Shown piece by piece: positions 39,729 to 49,658 of a stretch of DNA of 62,547 bases. The notes beneath the pieces are model-generated. The model was given only the letters and a program-made list of their open reading frames with translations, was not told the origin of the DNA and made no database searches. The position numbers were made by a program, and so were the translations under genes. This stretch comes from Mesorhizobium sp. 61-13 (GTDB lineage: Bacteria; Pseudomonadota; Alphaproteobacteria; Rhizobiales; Rhizobiaceae). Numbering within the stretch: position 1 is the stretch's first letter; each line of letters opens with the position of its first letter. Location of the stretch: contig MKRZ01000006.1 of assembly GCA_001897075.1 (NCBI GenBank), positions 1-62,547 on the forward strand. The letters are read 5' to 3'.

Positions 39729-41027
39729 TTAGTCTTGAAACGGATCAGTCACAAGTATCGTGTCGTCCCGCTCCGGGCTGGTTGAAAGCAGCGCCACCGG
39801 CGCCCCGATCAACTCCTCGATATGCCGCACATACTTGACGGCCTGTGCCGGCAGGTCCGCCCAGCTCCTGGCTCCCGCCGTAGTTTCCTGCCAGCCTTCG
39901 AGCGTCTCGTATACAGGTTCAACCCTTGCCTGGGCACCCTGGCTTGCAGGCAGGTAGTCGATCATTTCGCCGTCCAGCGTGTAGCCGGTGCATACCTTGA
40001 TCTCCGGCAAGCCGTCGAGAACGTCCAGCTTCGTCAACGCAATGCCCTTGATGCCGTTGACGGCGACTGCCTGGCGTACCAGCACGGCATCGAACCAGCC
40101 GCAGCGCCGCTTGCGCCCTGTGACAACTCCGAATTCATGCCCCTTGGTTCCGAGGAATTCGCCGATCTCGTTCTGCTGCTCGGTCGGAAACGGCCCTTCG
40201 CCCACTCTGGTGGTGTAGGCCTTGGTGATACCGAGTACATAGCTCAGCGCCCCGGGACCCACGCCCGAACCGGCCGAGGCCTGCCCGGCAACGGTATTGG
40301 ACGAGGTCACGAACGGATAGGTCCCATGATCGATGTCGAGCAGCGTACCTTGCGCGCCTTCGAACAGGATGCGCTCGCCGCCGCGACGGCGGTCGTCCAG
40401 TATCTTCCAGACCCGATCCATATAAGGCAGGATCTCGCCGGCAACGGAGGTGAGTTCCTGCATGATCACCTCATGCGCGACCTCCCCATGCCCCAGGCCA
40501 CGCCGCAGGGCATTGTGATGCGTCAACAGCCTGTCGACCTTCGAGGGAAGCGTGTCCAAATCCGCCAGATCCATTACCCTGATCGCGCGCCGACCCACCT
40601 TGTCCTCATAGGCAGGGCCGATACCGCGCCGGGTCGTGCCAATCTTCGTTCCGGAATTGGACGCGGCATCTTCACGAAACCCATCCAACTCGCGGTGCAG
40701 CGAGAGGATAAGCGCGGTGTTTTCGGCTATTTTCAGGCGCTCGGGCACAACCTCCACGCCTTGCGCCTTGAGTTTGGACACCTCGGCCACGAAGGCATGC
40801 GGGTCGAAGACGACGCCGTTGCCAATGATCGACAGCTTGCCCTTGCGCACCACGCCCGATGGGAGAAGCGAGAGCTTGTAGACATTGCCGTCGACAACAA
40901 GCGTATGGCCCGCATTGTGGCCCCCTTGGAAACGCACCACGACGTCGGCGCGCTCCGACAGCCAGTCGACGATCTTGCCCTTGCCTTCGTCGCCCCACTG
41001 AGAGCCGACGACCACCACATTGGCCAT
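39729..41027 (-). CDS. purA: adenylosuccinate synthetase
   Basis: [47 protein letters not shown]...[18 protein letters not shown]. Confidence 0.97.
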   Translation of the reverse strand: MANVVVVGSQWGDEGKGKIVDWLSERADVVVRFQGGHNAGHTLVVDGNVYKLSLLPSGVVRKGKLSIIGNGVVFDPHAFVAEVSKLKAQGVEVVPERLKIAENTALILSLHRELDGFREDAASNSGTKIGTTRRGIGPAYEDKVGRRAIRVMDLADLDTLPSKVDRLLTHHNALRRGLGHGEVAHEVIMQELTSVAGEILPYMDRVWKILDDRRRGGERILFEGAQGTLLDIDHGTYPFVTSSNTVAGQASAGSGVGPGALSYVLGITKAYTTRVGEGPFPTEQQNEIGEFLGTKGHEFGVVTGRKRRCGWFDAVLVRQAVAVNGIKGIALTKLDVLDGLPEIKVCTGYTLDGEMIDYLPASQGAQARVEPVYETLEGWQETTAGARSWADLPAQAVKYVRHIEELIGAPVALLSTSPERDDTILVTDPFQD

Positions 41028-41213
41028 ATTTTCTTCCCTTCAGTTCGGGTCGAGCAGAACGGAGGACCCGCAAAATGACAGGCCTCTATAACGTCAAGCA
41101 AACGCCGATGCGACCATTCTTTGCCGCTCGCAAGCATCCCGAACACAACAATTTTCGCCCTTCGCATCATTTACTTGTCCAGCAAGTGACATTAGGCCCG
41201 GCATCAATGTGAA

Positions 41214-42128
41214 ATGCCGAATGTTGCCATGTTTCGAAATGCCTATTTTCTCCTGCTGTTGACCACGCTGTTTTGGGCAGGAAATGCCGTTGCCGGCAAG
41301 ATGGCAGTCGGGCACGTTTCGCCCATGATCCTGACAGTGGCGCGCTGGGGTTTCACGGTCATTCTCCTGGCATTGGTGGGCTGGCGCCACCTCGTTGCCG
41401 ACTGGCTCGTGATCCGGAAGCGCTCCTGGTTTCTCCTCATCGCAGGAACGCTGGGTTTCACCCTGTTCAGCGTCGCCATGTACTGCGCATTGCTCTACAC
41501 CTCCGCAACCAATGTCAGCATCGAACAGGGCGGCATTCCGCTGGTCGTCTTCGTCACATCGTTCCTTCTGTTCAAGACCCGAACTACGCGCGGCCAGATA
41601 GTCGGATTCGCCCTCTCCTTCTGCGGCGTTATCGTTGCGGCCACGCATGGCGAGGTCGAGCGCCTCATTCACCTTGAAATGAATTTCGGCGACGCACTGA
41701 TGCTTGTCGCGATCACGACCCAGGGCATCTACACCGTCGTCCTGCGCCGCAAGCCACAGGTGCACTGGATAACGCTGATGGTTGGTTTGTGCATCGGCGC
41801 TTCCTTAAGCTCGGTGCCCTTCGTGGCGGCGGAAGCAGCCATTGGCGCCACGATCCTTCCCGACGCCAAAGGCTGGGCGATCATCGCTTACGTGGTCCTG
41901 TTTCCGTCCCTCATCGCACAAGCCACATACATTCGCGGCGTCGAACTGATCGGCGCAAACCGTGCCGGCCTGTTCATCAACTTCCTGCCACTATGGGGCG
42001 CGCTGCTGGCGGTCCTGCTCCTCGGCGAAGCATTTCAATTCTACCACGCGGTAGCATTGGTTCTGGTGCTTGGCGGCGTTTTGATCGCCGAACATAGCGG
42101 CCGCAAGATCGCAGCCTCGCATTCGTAA
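41214..42128 (+). CDS. DMT-family (EamA) transporter
   Basis: 10-TM EamA pattern: LLLLTTLFWAGNAVAGKMAVGHVSPMILTVARW... Confidence 0.87.
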   Translation: MPNVAMFRNAYFLLLLTTLFWAGNAVAGKMAVGHVSPMILTVARWGFTVILLALVGWRHLVADWLVIRKRSWFLLIAGTLGFTLFSVAMYCALLYTSATNVSIEQGGIPLVVFVTSFLLFKTRTTRGQIVGFALSFCGVIVAATHGEVERLIHLEMNFGDALMLVAITTQGIYTVVLRRKPQVHWITLMVGLCIGASLSSVPFVAAEAAIGATILPDAKGWAIIAYVVLFPSLIAQATYIRGVELIGANRAGLFINFLPLWGALLAVLLLGEAFQFYHAVALVLVLGGVLIAEHSGRKIAASHS

Positions 42129-42134
42129 CTTGAA

Positions 42135-42395
42135 TTACGCGCCGAATCCCATGCGCTTCAGCCAGGCTTTCCCGGCACCACGGTCGCGCACGATCGGCAA
42201 CGGATCTTCCGCGTCGAGCCTCGAGCAAATGCGATAGACCTCAAGCGTCTCCGCATCCATTTCACCGCGTTTGAAAAAGTACATCGCCGCAGCATAGCGG
42301 GAGCGCCCCGACCAAGGCTCGCCGAGCGGCGTGTTGATCAGCGCCCACTGTTCGACAGCCTCGTCATCAAGGGGTTTGCCGGCTTCGTCGGCCAT
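42135..42395 (-). CDS. small conserved hypothetical protein (86 aa)
   Basis: MADEAGKPLDDEAVEQWALINTPLGEPWSGRSRYAAAMYFFKRGEMDAETLEVYRICSRLDAEDPLPIVRDRGAGKAWLKRMGFGA; starts 2 bp after the stop of the upstream GcvT-like gene. Confidence 0.7.
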   Translation of the reverse strand: MADEAGKPLDDEAVEQWALINTPLGEPWSGRSRYAAAMYFFKRGEMDAETLEVYRICSRLDAEDPLPIVRDRGAGKAWLKRMGFGA

Positions 42396-42396
42396 G

Positions 42397-43629
42397 TCAA
42401 AAGTCCGCCGGAGGATTGGCGGTGCGACGGTCAAGCTTGATGAAAGGCCTCTGCACGACCTTCGCCCGCTTCATCAGCTTCTGGTACTGCAATTCGCGCA
42501 TGGCGTAGATTTCGACCCAGAGATCGTCGGTTATCGTATCCCCGAATGGCCTTTCGAGCGATGCCAGCGCGATGTTTTTCTTGGCCATGGGCGACCATAG
42601 CGCCGCGCTGACGAGCCCAACCTCCTTGTGCTTCTTGTGGTAGACGATGGCATGCTCGGCCGGCACGTTGCCCTCGATCTCCAGCCCGACAAGCACATGT
42701 CGCAACTTGCCCCGCGCCCTCGCCTCGAGGATAGCCCGACGGCCGTTGAAATGGCCCTTGGTCGCATCGACCATGAAGCCAAGGCCTATTTCGTCAGGCA
42801 TGCGCAGCCGGTTGGCGCGAATAGCGTGCTCGGAGGTTACGAAATCGGCGTTGGCGACAATCAGCCCGGCTTCGGTTCGGGCCCTGTTCAGCGCCGTATA
42901 GCCAATGGCGCGGACACCACGAAGCTCGCCTGCCTTGACCAGCCGATCCCACAGGCTGAGCGCCAAATCCCTTTCAACGAACAGCTCATAGCCGAGATCG
43001 CCGGTAAATCCTGTGCGCGAAATCACCACCTTGCCGCCTTCGTGATCGAACTCGGCAAGATCGAACACCTTAAGCTTTTCGACGCCGGCAAAGCCTGCCT
43101 CGCGAAGCACGGCAAAGGATGTCGGTCCCTGCAGCGCAAGGCCCGCAACCTGCTCGGTCTCCTCTTCGACCGAAACCTCAAATCCAACCGCGCTGTCGAG
43201 CAGCCATGGCAGATGGCGTTCCTGGCAACACAGCCGGAACCTGTCCGCGGAGAGGCGAAACAGCGTCCCGTCGTCCAGGACAAAACCTTCGTCGTCGCAC
43301 CAGGCGGTATAATGCACCCTGCCCGGCTTCAGCTTCGAAACGTCGCGCAAGGTCAAGCGGTTGAGGAACGCTTCGGCATCCGGTCCCTCGACCCGATACT
43401 TGGTCATCGGCGAAATGTCGAAAAGCGCAGCCTGGCTGCGGATGGCGAAGTATTCGAGTTCCTCGTCCCAAAGCGAATGCGGCGCCCGGTAACCTGCCCA
43501 GCTATACCAGTCGTCGGTCCTCGATAGTTCCGCAAGCCTCGGCTGGAACGGAGTATCGATCCGCCACGTGCTGAAATGTCCCTGCGCAGCGCGACGAAGC
43601 GCAACCTTGTCAGCTACCGTATCCATCAC
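42397..43629 (-). CDS. aminomethyltransferase (GcvT/DmdA)-like protein
   Basis: GYRAPHSLWDEELEYFAIRSQAALFDISPMTKYRVEGPDAEAFLNRLTLRDVSKLKPGRVHYTAWCDDEGFVLDDGTLFRL...SRTGFTGDLGYELFV...GLGFMVD. Confidence 0.85.
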   Translation of the reverse strand: MMDTVADKVALRRAAQGHFSTWRIDTPFQPRLAELSRTDDWYSWAGYRAPHSLWDEELEYFAIRSQAALFDISPMTKYRVEGPDAEAFLNRLTLRDVSKLKPGRVHYTAWCDDEGFVLDDGTLFRLSADRFRLCCQERHLPWLLDSAVGFEVSVEEETEQVAGLALQGPTSFAVLREAGFAGVEKLKVFDLAEFDHEGGKVVISRTGFTGDLGYELFVERDLALSLWDRLVKAGELRGVRAIGYTALNRARTEAGLIVANADFVTSEHAIRANRLRMPDEIGLGFMVDATKGHFNGRRAILEARARGKLRHVLVGLEIEGNVPAEHAIVYHKKHKEVGLVSAALWSPMAKKNIALASLERPFGDTITDDLWVEIYAMRELQYQKLMKRAKVVQRPFIKLDRRTANPPADF

Positions 43630-45197
43630 GCTTCCTTCCGCCTCTGCAATATCCGCCGTGCGGCATTCAGCCCCGGCGCCCCGGAGACGCCGCCGCCGGG
43701 GTGAGAACCGGCAGAGGCAAGATAAAGGCCCGCGATCGGCGTATCGTAGCCCGACCAGCCCGCAACCGGCCGCGAAACCAGCATCTGGTCGGCCTGCAAC
43801 TCACCATGATGCCAATGGCCACCGCGCATGTGATATCGGGCTTCGATATCAGCCGGGGTAAGAAGTTCGGCATGGCGAACCGTTCTGCCGATACCCGGAG
43901 CATAGGCCTCAAGCTGCGCCATGATAGCAACCTGGAACTTCGCCTTGCCGGTCTGCCAACCCTCCTTCAGCGCATAAGGCGCGTACTGGACGACCGCTGA
44001 AAGCACGCACGCGCCGTCGGGTGCAAGCGACGCATCGGAAAACGACGGCAAGGTGATTTCCATCACCGGTTCGGGCGAAAATTCGCCGTACTTCGATGGA
44101 TTGAAGGCGCGTTCGACATGGTTCGTCGAGGGCGCGATGACGAGACGACCCTTGTGCCTGGAGGCATCTAGGCCAGTGAACGCAGGCGGCGCGTCAAGCG
44201 CGAGATGGAGCTTGGCCGCATCGCCCTTCATGCGGATATTGCTGACCTTGCGCACGAAACCGGTATCGAGGTCACGCGGTCCAACCAGATCCAGGAAGGT
44301 CGTTGCCGGGTCCGTCGCCGAGATGACGATGGCGGCACCTATCTCCTCGCCTGTCTTGAGCACAACGCCGGTCGTACGACCGTTCTCGACAAGGATGCGC
44401 CCAACGGCGGCACCAGTGCGCAGCGTCACGCCAGCCTTGGCAGCCGCCGCTCCGATCGCCGATACGACCGCGCCCATGCCGCCTTCCGGCAAAAGCTGCG
44501 CCCCGGCTTCGCCTGCAATCTCACCCGCAAGGCGATAATACAAGCCGAGCAGCGATGTCGGCGAGCGCGGACCGAGATGCGCTCCGAGCACGGCATCGAA
44601 GGCAAGCAGACCTTTCAGCCGGTCATCCGACAACTGCTCGTCAAGCAGATCAGCCACGTTCATCAGAAGCACACGCAGGAAGTCGCGCATGTCTTCCTTG
44701 CCGAGACGCTTCAAGGCCAATGCCATCTGGCCAAGCGCGGCGGTTTCCCCGAGAGACAGGCCGCCGAGATCTGGCGGACGGCGCGACAGAAATGGCTTCA
44801 GAATATCCGCATAGCGCAGCAACTGGGCTCGCATCCCACGCCATGAGGTTTGTTCGGTGGCGCTGGCACCTGTGAGGCTCTCGCCATACGCCCCTTGCAG
44901 GATAAGCGGCGAGCCTACCTTCACAAGCGCGATTGAGGGAATGAAGGCGTCCCGCTTCAGACGCAGGCCATGCCGTTCAAGGTCCAGTTCCTTGACCACG
45001 TCTGGATGCAGCCGGTTCAAGACATGCGCAAGCGAGGACGTCCGGAAGCCCGGCGCGAACTCTTCCGTTCGGGCAGCGCCCCCAACCTCGGCCGCAGCCT
45101 CCAGCACCAGCACCTTGCGACCGCTCTTTCCAAGCAGTGCTGCCGCAACCAGGCCGTTGTGGCCACCGCCAACGACGATGCAATCAAATGATGTCAT
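43626..45197 (-). CDS. NAD(P)/FAD-dependent oxidoreductase, phytoene-desaturase-like (copy 1)
   Basis: FDCIVVGGGHNGLVAAALLGKSGRKVLVLEAAAEVGGAARTEEFAPGFRTSSLAHVL; C-terminal GLYLASAGSHPGGGVSGAPGLNAARRIL; 4-bp overlap with next gene. Confidence 0.88.
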   Translation of the reverse strand: MTSFDCIVVGGGHNGLVAAALLGKSGRKVLVLEAAAEVGGAARTEEFAPGFRTSSLAHVLNRLHPDVVKELDLERHGLRLKRDAFIPSIALVKVGSPLILQGAYGESLTGASATEQTSWRGMRAQLLRYADILKPFLSRRPPDLGGLSLGETAALGQMALALKRLGKEDMRDFLRVLLMNVADLLDEQLSDDRLKGLLAFDAVLGAHLGPRSPTSLLGLYYRLAGEIAGEAGAQLLPEGGMGAVVSAIGAAAAKAGVTLRTGAAVGRILVENGRTTGVVLKTGEEIGAAIVISATDPATTFLDLVGPRDLDTGFVRKVSNIRMKGDAAKLHLALDAPPAFTGLDASRHKGRLVIAPSTNHVERAFNPSKYGEFSPEPVMEITLPSFSDASLAPDGACVLSAVVQYAPYALKEGWQTGKAKFQVAIMAQLEAYAPGIGRTVRHAELLTPADIEARYHMRGGHWHHGELQADQMLVSRPVAGWSGYDTPIAGLYLASAGSHPGGGVSGAPGLNAARRILQRRKEA

Positions 45198-46803
45198 GGG
45201 CCGGGCTCATGTGAAGGCGGGGCTTGGCAAGATCGCGAAGAATTTCGGCGGCGGCATTTCGTCCGGGTGCGCCCATCACGCCGCCGCCGGGGTGGGTGGA
45301 CGAACCGCAGATGTAGAGCCCGCCGATCGGCGAACGGTATTGCGCATAGCCCGGTACCGGGCGGTTGAACAGCAACTGGTCGAAGGTGAGTTCGCCCTGG
45401 AAGATGTTCCCTTCCGTAAGGCCGACCTCGGCTTCCAGTTCACGCGGCGTGCGCACCTCCATGTGAACGATGCGGTCGCGGAAACCGGGCGAGTAGTCGG
45501 CGATCTGCGAAATCACCGATTCGGCAAAGCCGTCGCGGTCGGCATCGGTCCAATCGCGTCCCTCAATCTTTGGCGGCGCGTATTGCACGAAGCAGCTCAT
45601 GAAGTGCTTGCCCGGCGCAGTCATGGTTGGGTCGAGCGTGGTCGGGATCATCATGTCGAGGAATGGATCGGCGGACCAGCGGCCGGCCTTCCAGTCGTCA
45701 TATGCGCGCTCCATGCGCTCGACCGTATCGGTGAAATGAAGATCGCCGCGGTAGCAGGGTGAATTCTTGGGCAAAGCCGGAAACTCCGGCAACGAATCCA
45801 ACGCGATATTCACCTTCCCCGACGAGCCGCGGATCTTGAAGTTGCGCACGCGCCGCAGGAAGACATCCGGCAGGTCCTTGTCCTCGACCAATTTGAGAAA
45901 GGTCCGCTTTACGTCCGCATTGGAGACGACAACTTTGCCGTAGATCTCCTCGCCGCCGGCAAGAACGATGCCCTTTGCCTTGCCGCCCTTGACCAGCACG
46001 CGCTCGACCTCGGCGCCCGTCCTGATCGTTCCGCCCGAAGCCTCAAAGGAAGCGGCCAGCGCCTTGGTCACGGCTCCCATGCCGCCGCGCGCATAACCCC
46101 AGGCGCCGACAGAACCGTCGACCTCGCCCATGTAGTGATGCAAAAGCACGTAGGCGGTGCCGGGAGACATCGGCCCGAGCGCGGTGCCAATGATGCCGGA
46201 TATGGCGAAGTTCGCCTTGATGACATCGGTCTCGAAATACTCATCCAGGAAATCCGAGATCGACATCGTCCAGAAACGCAGCATCAGCGATATTTCTGCG
46301 GCGGAAAGTTCGCCGAACTTCCTGGCGAGATAGACAAGTTCGCCAAGGTCACGCGGCTTGAGGCTGGTCGGATCGGGCGCTGTGCGCATCAGCAAAGGCT
46401 GGATGAAGCGGCACTGCCGCGTCACGTCACGGGCATAGCGGTCATAGGCCTCCGCATCGCGCTTGGAGAAACGGGCGAATTCGCGCCTGTGCGCATCATG
46501 GTCGCGATAGTTGGCGAGATAGTCGCCGTCGCGGGTCAGCACCGCCCCGCCTTCATAGGAAATGACCTGCAGGCCGAAGCGCGGCAACTCCAGGTCGCGC
46601 ATGATCTCCGGGCGAAACAGCGAGCAGACATAGGAACAGTTTGAATAGGCAAAGCCCGGCGTCAGTTCCCGGCTGGTGGCGGCCCCACCAACCCAGCCAT
46701 TCTTTTCAACCACGAGGACCTCAAGGCCGGCGCGCTGCAGATAGCACGCATTGACCAGTCCGTTATGGCCGCCCCCGATGATAATCGCGTCCCAACTCTT
46801 CAT
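45184..46803 (-). CDS. NAD(P)/FAD-dependent oxidoreductase, phytoene-desaturase-like (copy 2)
   Basis: MKSWDAIIIGGGHNGLVNACYLQRAGLEVLVVEKNGWVGGAATSRELTPGFAYSNCSYVCSLF; C-terminal GGLYICGSSTHPGGGVMGAPGRNAAAEIL; start at 46803. Confidence 0.88.
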   Translation of the reverse strand: MKSWDAIIIGGGHNGLVNACYLQRAGLEVLVVEKNGWVGGAATSRELTPGFAYSNCSYVCSLFRPEIMRDLELPRFGLQVISYEGGAVLTRDGDYLANYRDHDAHRREFARFSKRDAEAYDRYARDVTRQCRFIQPLLMRTAPDPTSLKPRDLGELVYLARKFGELSAAEISLMLRFWTMSISDFLDEYFETDVIKANFAISGIIGTALGPMSPGTAYVLLHHYMGEVDGSVGAWGYARGGMGAVTKALAASFEASGGTIRTGAEVERVLVKGGKAKGIVLAGGEEIYGKVVVSNADVKRTFLKLVEDKDLPDVFLRRVRNFKIRGSSGKVNIALDSLPEFPALPKNSPCYRGDLHFTDTVERMERAYDDWKAGRWSADPFLDMMIPTTLDPTMTAPGKHFMSCFVQYAPPKIEGRDWTDADRDGFAESVISQIADYSPGFRDRIVHMEVRTPRELEAEVGLTEGNIFQGELTFDQLLFNRPVPGYAQYRSPIGGLYICGSSTHPGGGVMGAPGRNAAAEILRDLAKPRLHMSPAHDII

Positions 46804-46883
46804 TCCAGCCGACCTTCTGCTCGCGTGATCTGGCCCTGATTTATCCAAATTTGCCACGATCACCCCAATTTTGTCCAGCCATA

Positions 46884-46899
46884 TTGAATGAATGTTCAA
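46884..46899. promoter_or_regulatory. candidate TetR/BetI-type operator, site 1
   Basis: TTGAATGAATGTTCAA; reverse complement TTGAACATTCATTCAA matches site 2 (52670) at 14/16 positions; in divergent promoter region 46803(-)/46973(+). Confidence 0.7.
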
Positions 46900-46972
46900 C
46901 AAATGAGGTTGCGTTTTGCCGGGAATGCGCTAGCTTTCTTTTCGTCTGCGGGACTTGAAAATCTGTGATCCG

Positions 46973-47773
46973 ATGATCGAGACGGCAACGGCAGAACCAG
47001 AATATGACGACAGCGCCATCCGCTTTCTGGAGGCTCTGTGGGGTGAAGGATACCTGTCCCCCGGCGGGCCGGACGAGGTCGACCGGGTCGTTGATGGCCT
47101 GGACCTCAAGGGCAAGACCCTTCTCGATGTTGGATGCGGCGCCGGCGGCGTCACCTTGCATCTCCTCGAAGCGCATGGGCTTTCCGCAGTTACCGGCTTC
47201 GATGTCGAGTTGCCGGTCATAGAAGCCGCCCGCCGCCATGCCACCGAGCGCAAACTGTCCGGGCGCGCCAGCTTCGTGCAGGCTGCCCCCGGCGGCCTGC
47301 CATTTGCCGACAATTCGTTCGACATCGTCTTTTCCAAGGATGCCTTGCTGCACGTGCCCGACAAGGACGCGCTGTTTGCCGACATATTCCGGATCTTGAA
47401 GCCGGGCGGGGTGTTTGCCGCATCGAACTGGATGATCTCGCATGACGGCGAGCCGTCGCCCGAGATGAAGGCCTATATCGCCGCCGAGGGACTGTCCTTC
47501 GCCATGGCCTCGCCCGCGCGCTATTCGGAGGCGATGCGGCTGGCCGGCTTCACCGACATCGAGACGCGCGATCGAAACCCCTGGTATCGCGATGTGGCCA
47601 GAACCGAACTGGCGCGATTGAAGGGTCCCCTCTATGCGCGGGCGGCATCGGCCGTCGGCGCTGCCTATGTTGATAAGAACATCAAGACATGGGAAGCCAT
47701 GCAGGTAGTGCTTGACAGCGGCGAGCACCGTCCCACTCATCTGCGAGGGCGAAAGCCCGGCAGGACAGGATAG
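46973..47773 (+). CDS. class I SAM methyltransferase, phosphoethanolamine N-methyltransferase-like
   Basis: [49 protein letters not shown]...[39 protein letters not shown]...[19 protein letters not shown]. Confidence 0.82.
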   Translation: MIETATAEPEYDDSAIRFLEALWGEGYLSPGGPDEVDRVVDGLDLKGKTLLDVGCGAGGVTLHLLEAHGLSAVTGFDVELPVIEAARRHATERKLSGRASFVQAAPGGLPFADNSFDIVFSKDALLHVPDKDALFADIFRILKPGGVFAASNWMISHDGEPSPEMKAYIAAEGLSFAMASPARYSEAMRLAGFTDIETRDRNPWYRDVARTELARLKGPLYARAASAVGAAYVDKNIKTWEAMQVVLDSGEHRPTHLRGRKPGRTG

Positions 47774-47799
47774 CCGGAAATATGGAAGCGGCTCATCCG

Positions 47800-48492
47800 A
47801 TGAAGACAGCGGCAGTGGAAGAAGGTCTGGAAAACCCGGCCGCGAAGGCCGAACCTGAAAGACGCGGCCGTAAAGCGTCCAAGGAAGTGCGCCGCCTGCA
47901 GCTGATCGAAGCCACCATCGATTCACTCGCCAAGCGCGGTTACTCCGATACAACGATGGCGGATGTTGCCGATGGTGCGGGCCTGTCGCGCGGCATCGTC
48001 AACTTCCATTTCGAGAGCAAGGAAAAACTGCTGATCGCGACCTTGCAGCATATGTACGACGAATATGGCGCTCACTGGCGCGCCGCTCTCACCAAGGCTG
48101 GTGACGATCCGGCGCGGCGCCTGAAAGCACTCGTTACCGCCGATTTCGACCGCGCTGTCTGCAACAAGCGCAAGCTCGCCGCCTGGTGCGCCTTCTGGGG
48201 CGAAGCCAAGTCGAGGCCCACATACCAGGCCCTGAGCGGCGCGCGCGACCAGACCTACCAGGGCATTATCGTCGAGCTTTGCGCGAGCCTCAAGCAGCGG
48301 GCCGGCTACGGCTACGATGTGGAAGCGACAGCGCTCGCTTTGAGCGCCCTGCTCGAAGGACTGTGGCTCAGGCTGATGATCGGCGCAGAAGGTGTCACGC
48401 GCGAAACCGCGCTCACCTCGGCCTATGATTTCCTGGCTTCGGTATTTCCGGATCACTACCCGCGGGAGGCGGCAGACCGGAAAACGGCATAA
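47800..48492 (+). CDS. TetR-family transcriptional regulator, BetI-like
   Basis: N-terminal HTH LIEATIDSLAKRGYSDTTMADVADGAGLSRGIVNFHFESKEKLL; C-terminal AAWCAFWGEAKSRPTYQAL and ALSALLEGLWLRLMIG resemble BetI. Start may be 47782. Confidence 0.88.
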   Translation: MKTAAVEEGLENPAAKAEPERRGRKASKEVRRLQLIEATIDSLAKRGYSDTTMADVADGAGLSRGIVNFHFESKEKLLIATLQHMYDEYGAHWRAALTKAGDDPARRLKALVTADFDRAVCNKRKLAAWCAFWGEAKSRPTYQALSGARDQTYQGIIVELCASLKQRAGYGYDVEATALALSALLEGLWLRLMIGAEGVTRETALTSAYDFLASVFPDHYPREAADRKTA

Positions 48493-48513
48493 CACCAAAC
48501 AGAGGATGGAACG

Positions 48514-49596
48514 ATGAAGACGATTTCCCGACGTTTGACCCTGACGCTGGCTCTGGCGGGCTCTTTGGCCGCCTCGGTTGCCGCACTGGCGATAGCCGCA
48601 GACAACGAGCTTATTGTCTTCGACTGGTCAGGATATGAGGACCCTTCCTTCCATCAGAAATATCTCGACAAGAATGGCGATTCGCCGACATTCGCTTTCT
48701 TCGGCGATGAAGACGAAGCCTTCGAAAAGATCCGCTCCGGCTTCAAGGCCGACCTTGGCCATCCTTGCTCGCAAAGCGTCGTGAAATGGCGCGAGGCCGG
48801 TCTTCTGCAGCCGCTCGACACCTCGAAGATCACCGACTGGAACAGCCTGAACCCCGGCATCATGGCGATGAAGGACCTTGCCACGACAGCGGATGGCAAG
48901 GCCTGGTTCATGCCGTGGGACTGGGGCAACACGCTGGTGACATACAACACCGAAAAGGTCGACGAAAAGGACGTCCAGTCGCTGAAGGCCTTTGCCGATC
49001 CGAAATTTGAAGGCCGCGTCTCGATCGGCGACAACGTCGACGACGCCTATGCACTCGCCAGCCTTGTCCTCGGCATCAAGGACTGGACGACGATGACCGA
49101 CGACCAGTTCAAGCAGGCGTCCGACTTCCTGCGCAAAGTGCACAAGAACGTGCGGCTGTACTGGACGGATACGACCGATATCGTCCAGGCGCTGTCCGGC
49201 GGTGAAGTCGACCTTGCCTGGGCGTGGAATGATGCCGCGGTCCAGTCGATAGCGGCCGGCGCGCCGATCAAGTCGAAGAAGGATACCGACGAAGGCATTT
49301 CGACCTGGGTTTGCGGCTATGTTCTGTTCAAGGATGCGCCCGGCAACACCGACAAGGCCTACGACTACCTCAACGCCATCAACGACCCCGAAGTGGCAAA
49401 GGTGCTGGTCGGCGATTGGGGCTACGGCCAGGCCAACGCCAAGGGTATGGAGGCTGTCGATCCGCAGGTACTCAAGGAAAAGGGTTACGACGACGTCGGA
49501 AAATTCGTCGACAAGACGCTTTTCCAGTCGCCTGTTCCGTCCGACCTGAAGCTGAAAATGATTGCCGAATTCGAGAAGATCAAAGCCGGCTACTAA
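48514..49596 (+). CDS. polyamine-type (PotD/PotF-like) ABC transporter substrate-binding protein
   Basis: Signal peptide; ADNELIVFDWSGYEDPSFHQKYLDKNGDSPTFAFFGDEDEAFEKIRSGFKADLGHPCSQSVVKWREAGLLQPLDTSKI. Confidence 0.88.
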   Translation: MKTISRRLTLTLALAGSLAASVAALAIAADNELIVFDWSGYEDPSFHQKYLDKNGDSPTFAFFGDEDEAFEKIRSGFKADLGHPCSQSVVKWREAGLLQPLDTSKITDWNSLNPGIMAMKDLATTADGKAWFMPWDWGNTLVTYNTEKVDEKDVQSLKAFADPKFEGRVSIGDNVDDAYALASLVLGIKDWTTMTDDQFKQASDFLRKVHKNVRLYWTDTTDIVQALSGGEVDLAWAWNDAAVQSIAAGAPIKSKKDTDEGISTWVCGYVLFKDAPGNTDKAYDYLNAINDPEVAKVLVGDWGYGQANAKGMEAVDPQVLKEKGYDDVGKFVDKTLFQSPVPSDLKLKMIAEFEKIKAGY

Positions 49597-49616
49597 GAAG
49601 TAGCTGCTAGAATTGC

Positions 49617-49648
49617 CAGCCGGCCGGCGTACTGCCGGCCGGCATTTT
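49617..49648. terminator. hairpin terminator between convergent SBP and ABC ATPase genes
   Basis: GCCGGCCGGC-gtact-GCCGGCCGGCATTTT. Confidence 0.8.
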
Positions 49649-49658
49649 CAAACTGGCT

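Noticed and set aside
39822-41078. 418-aa plus ORF antisense to purA
   Set aside because: Shadow ORF; purA on the opposite strand is certain.
43626-46803. carotenoid biosynthesis cluster
   Set aside because: The FAD enzymes look like phytoene desaturases, but no crtB/crtY/crtE-type partners are adjacent; the polyprenyl synthetase at 22.5 kb is distant and housekeeping.
47800-48492. naming the TetR gene betI
   Set aside because: BetI-like in sequence, but no betA/betB/betC genes are present, so orthology is not supported.
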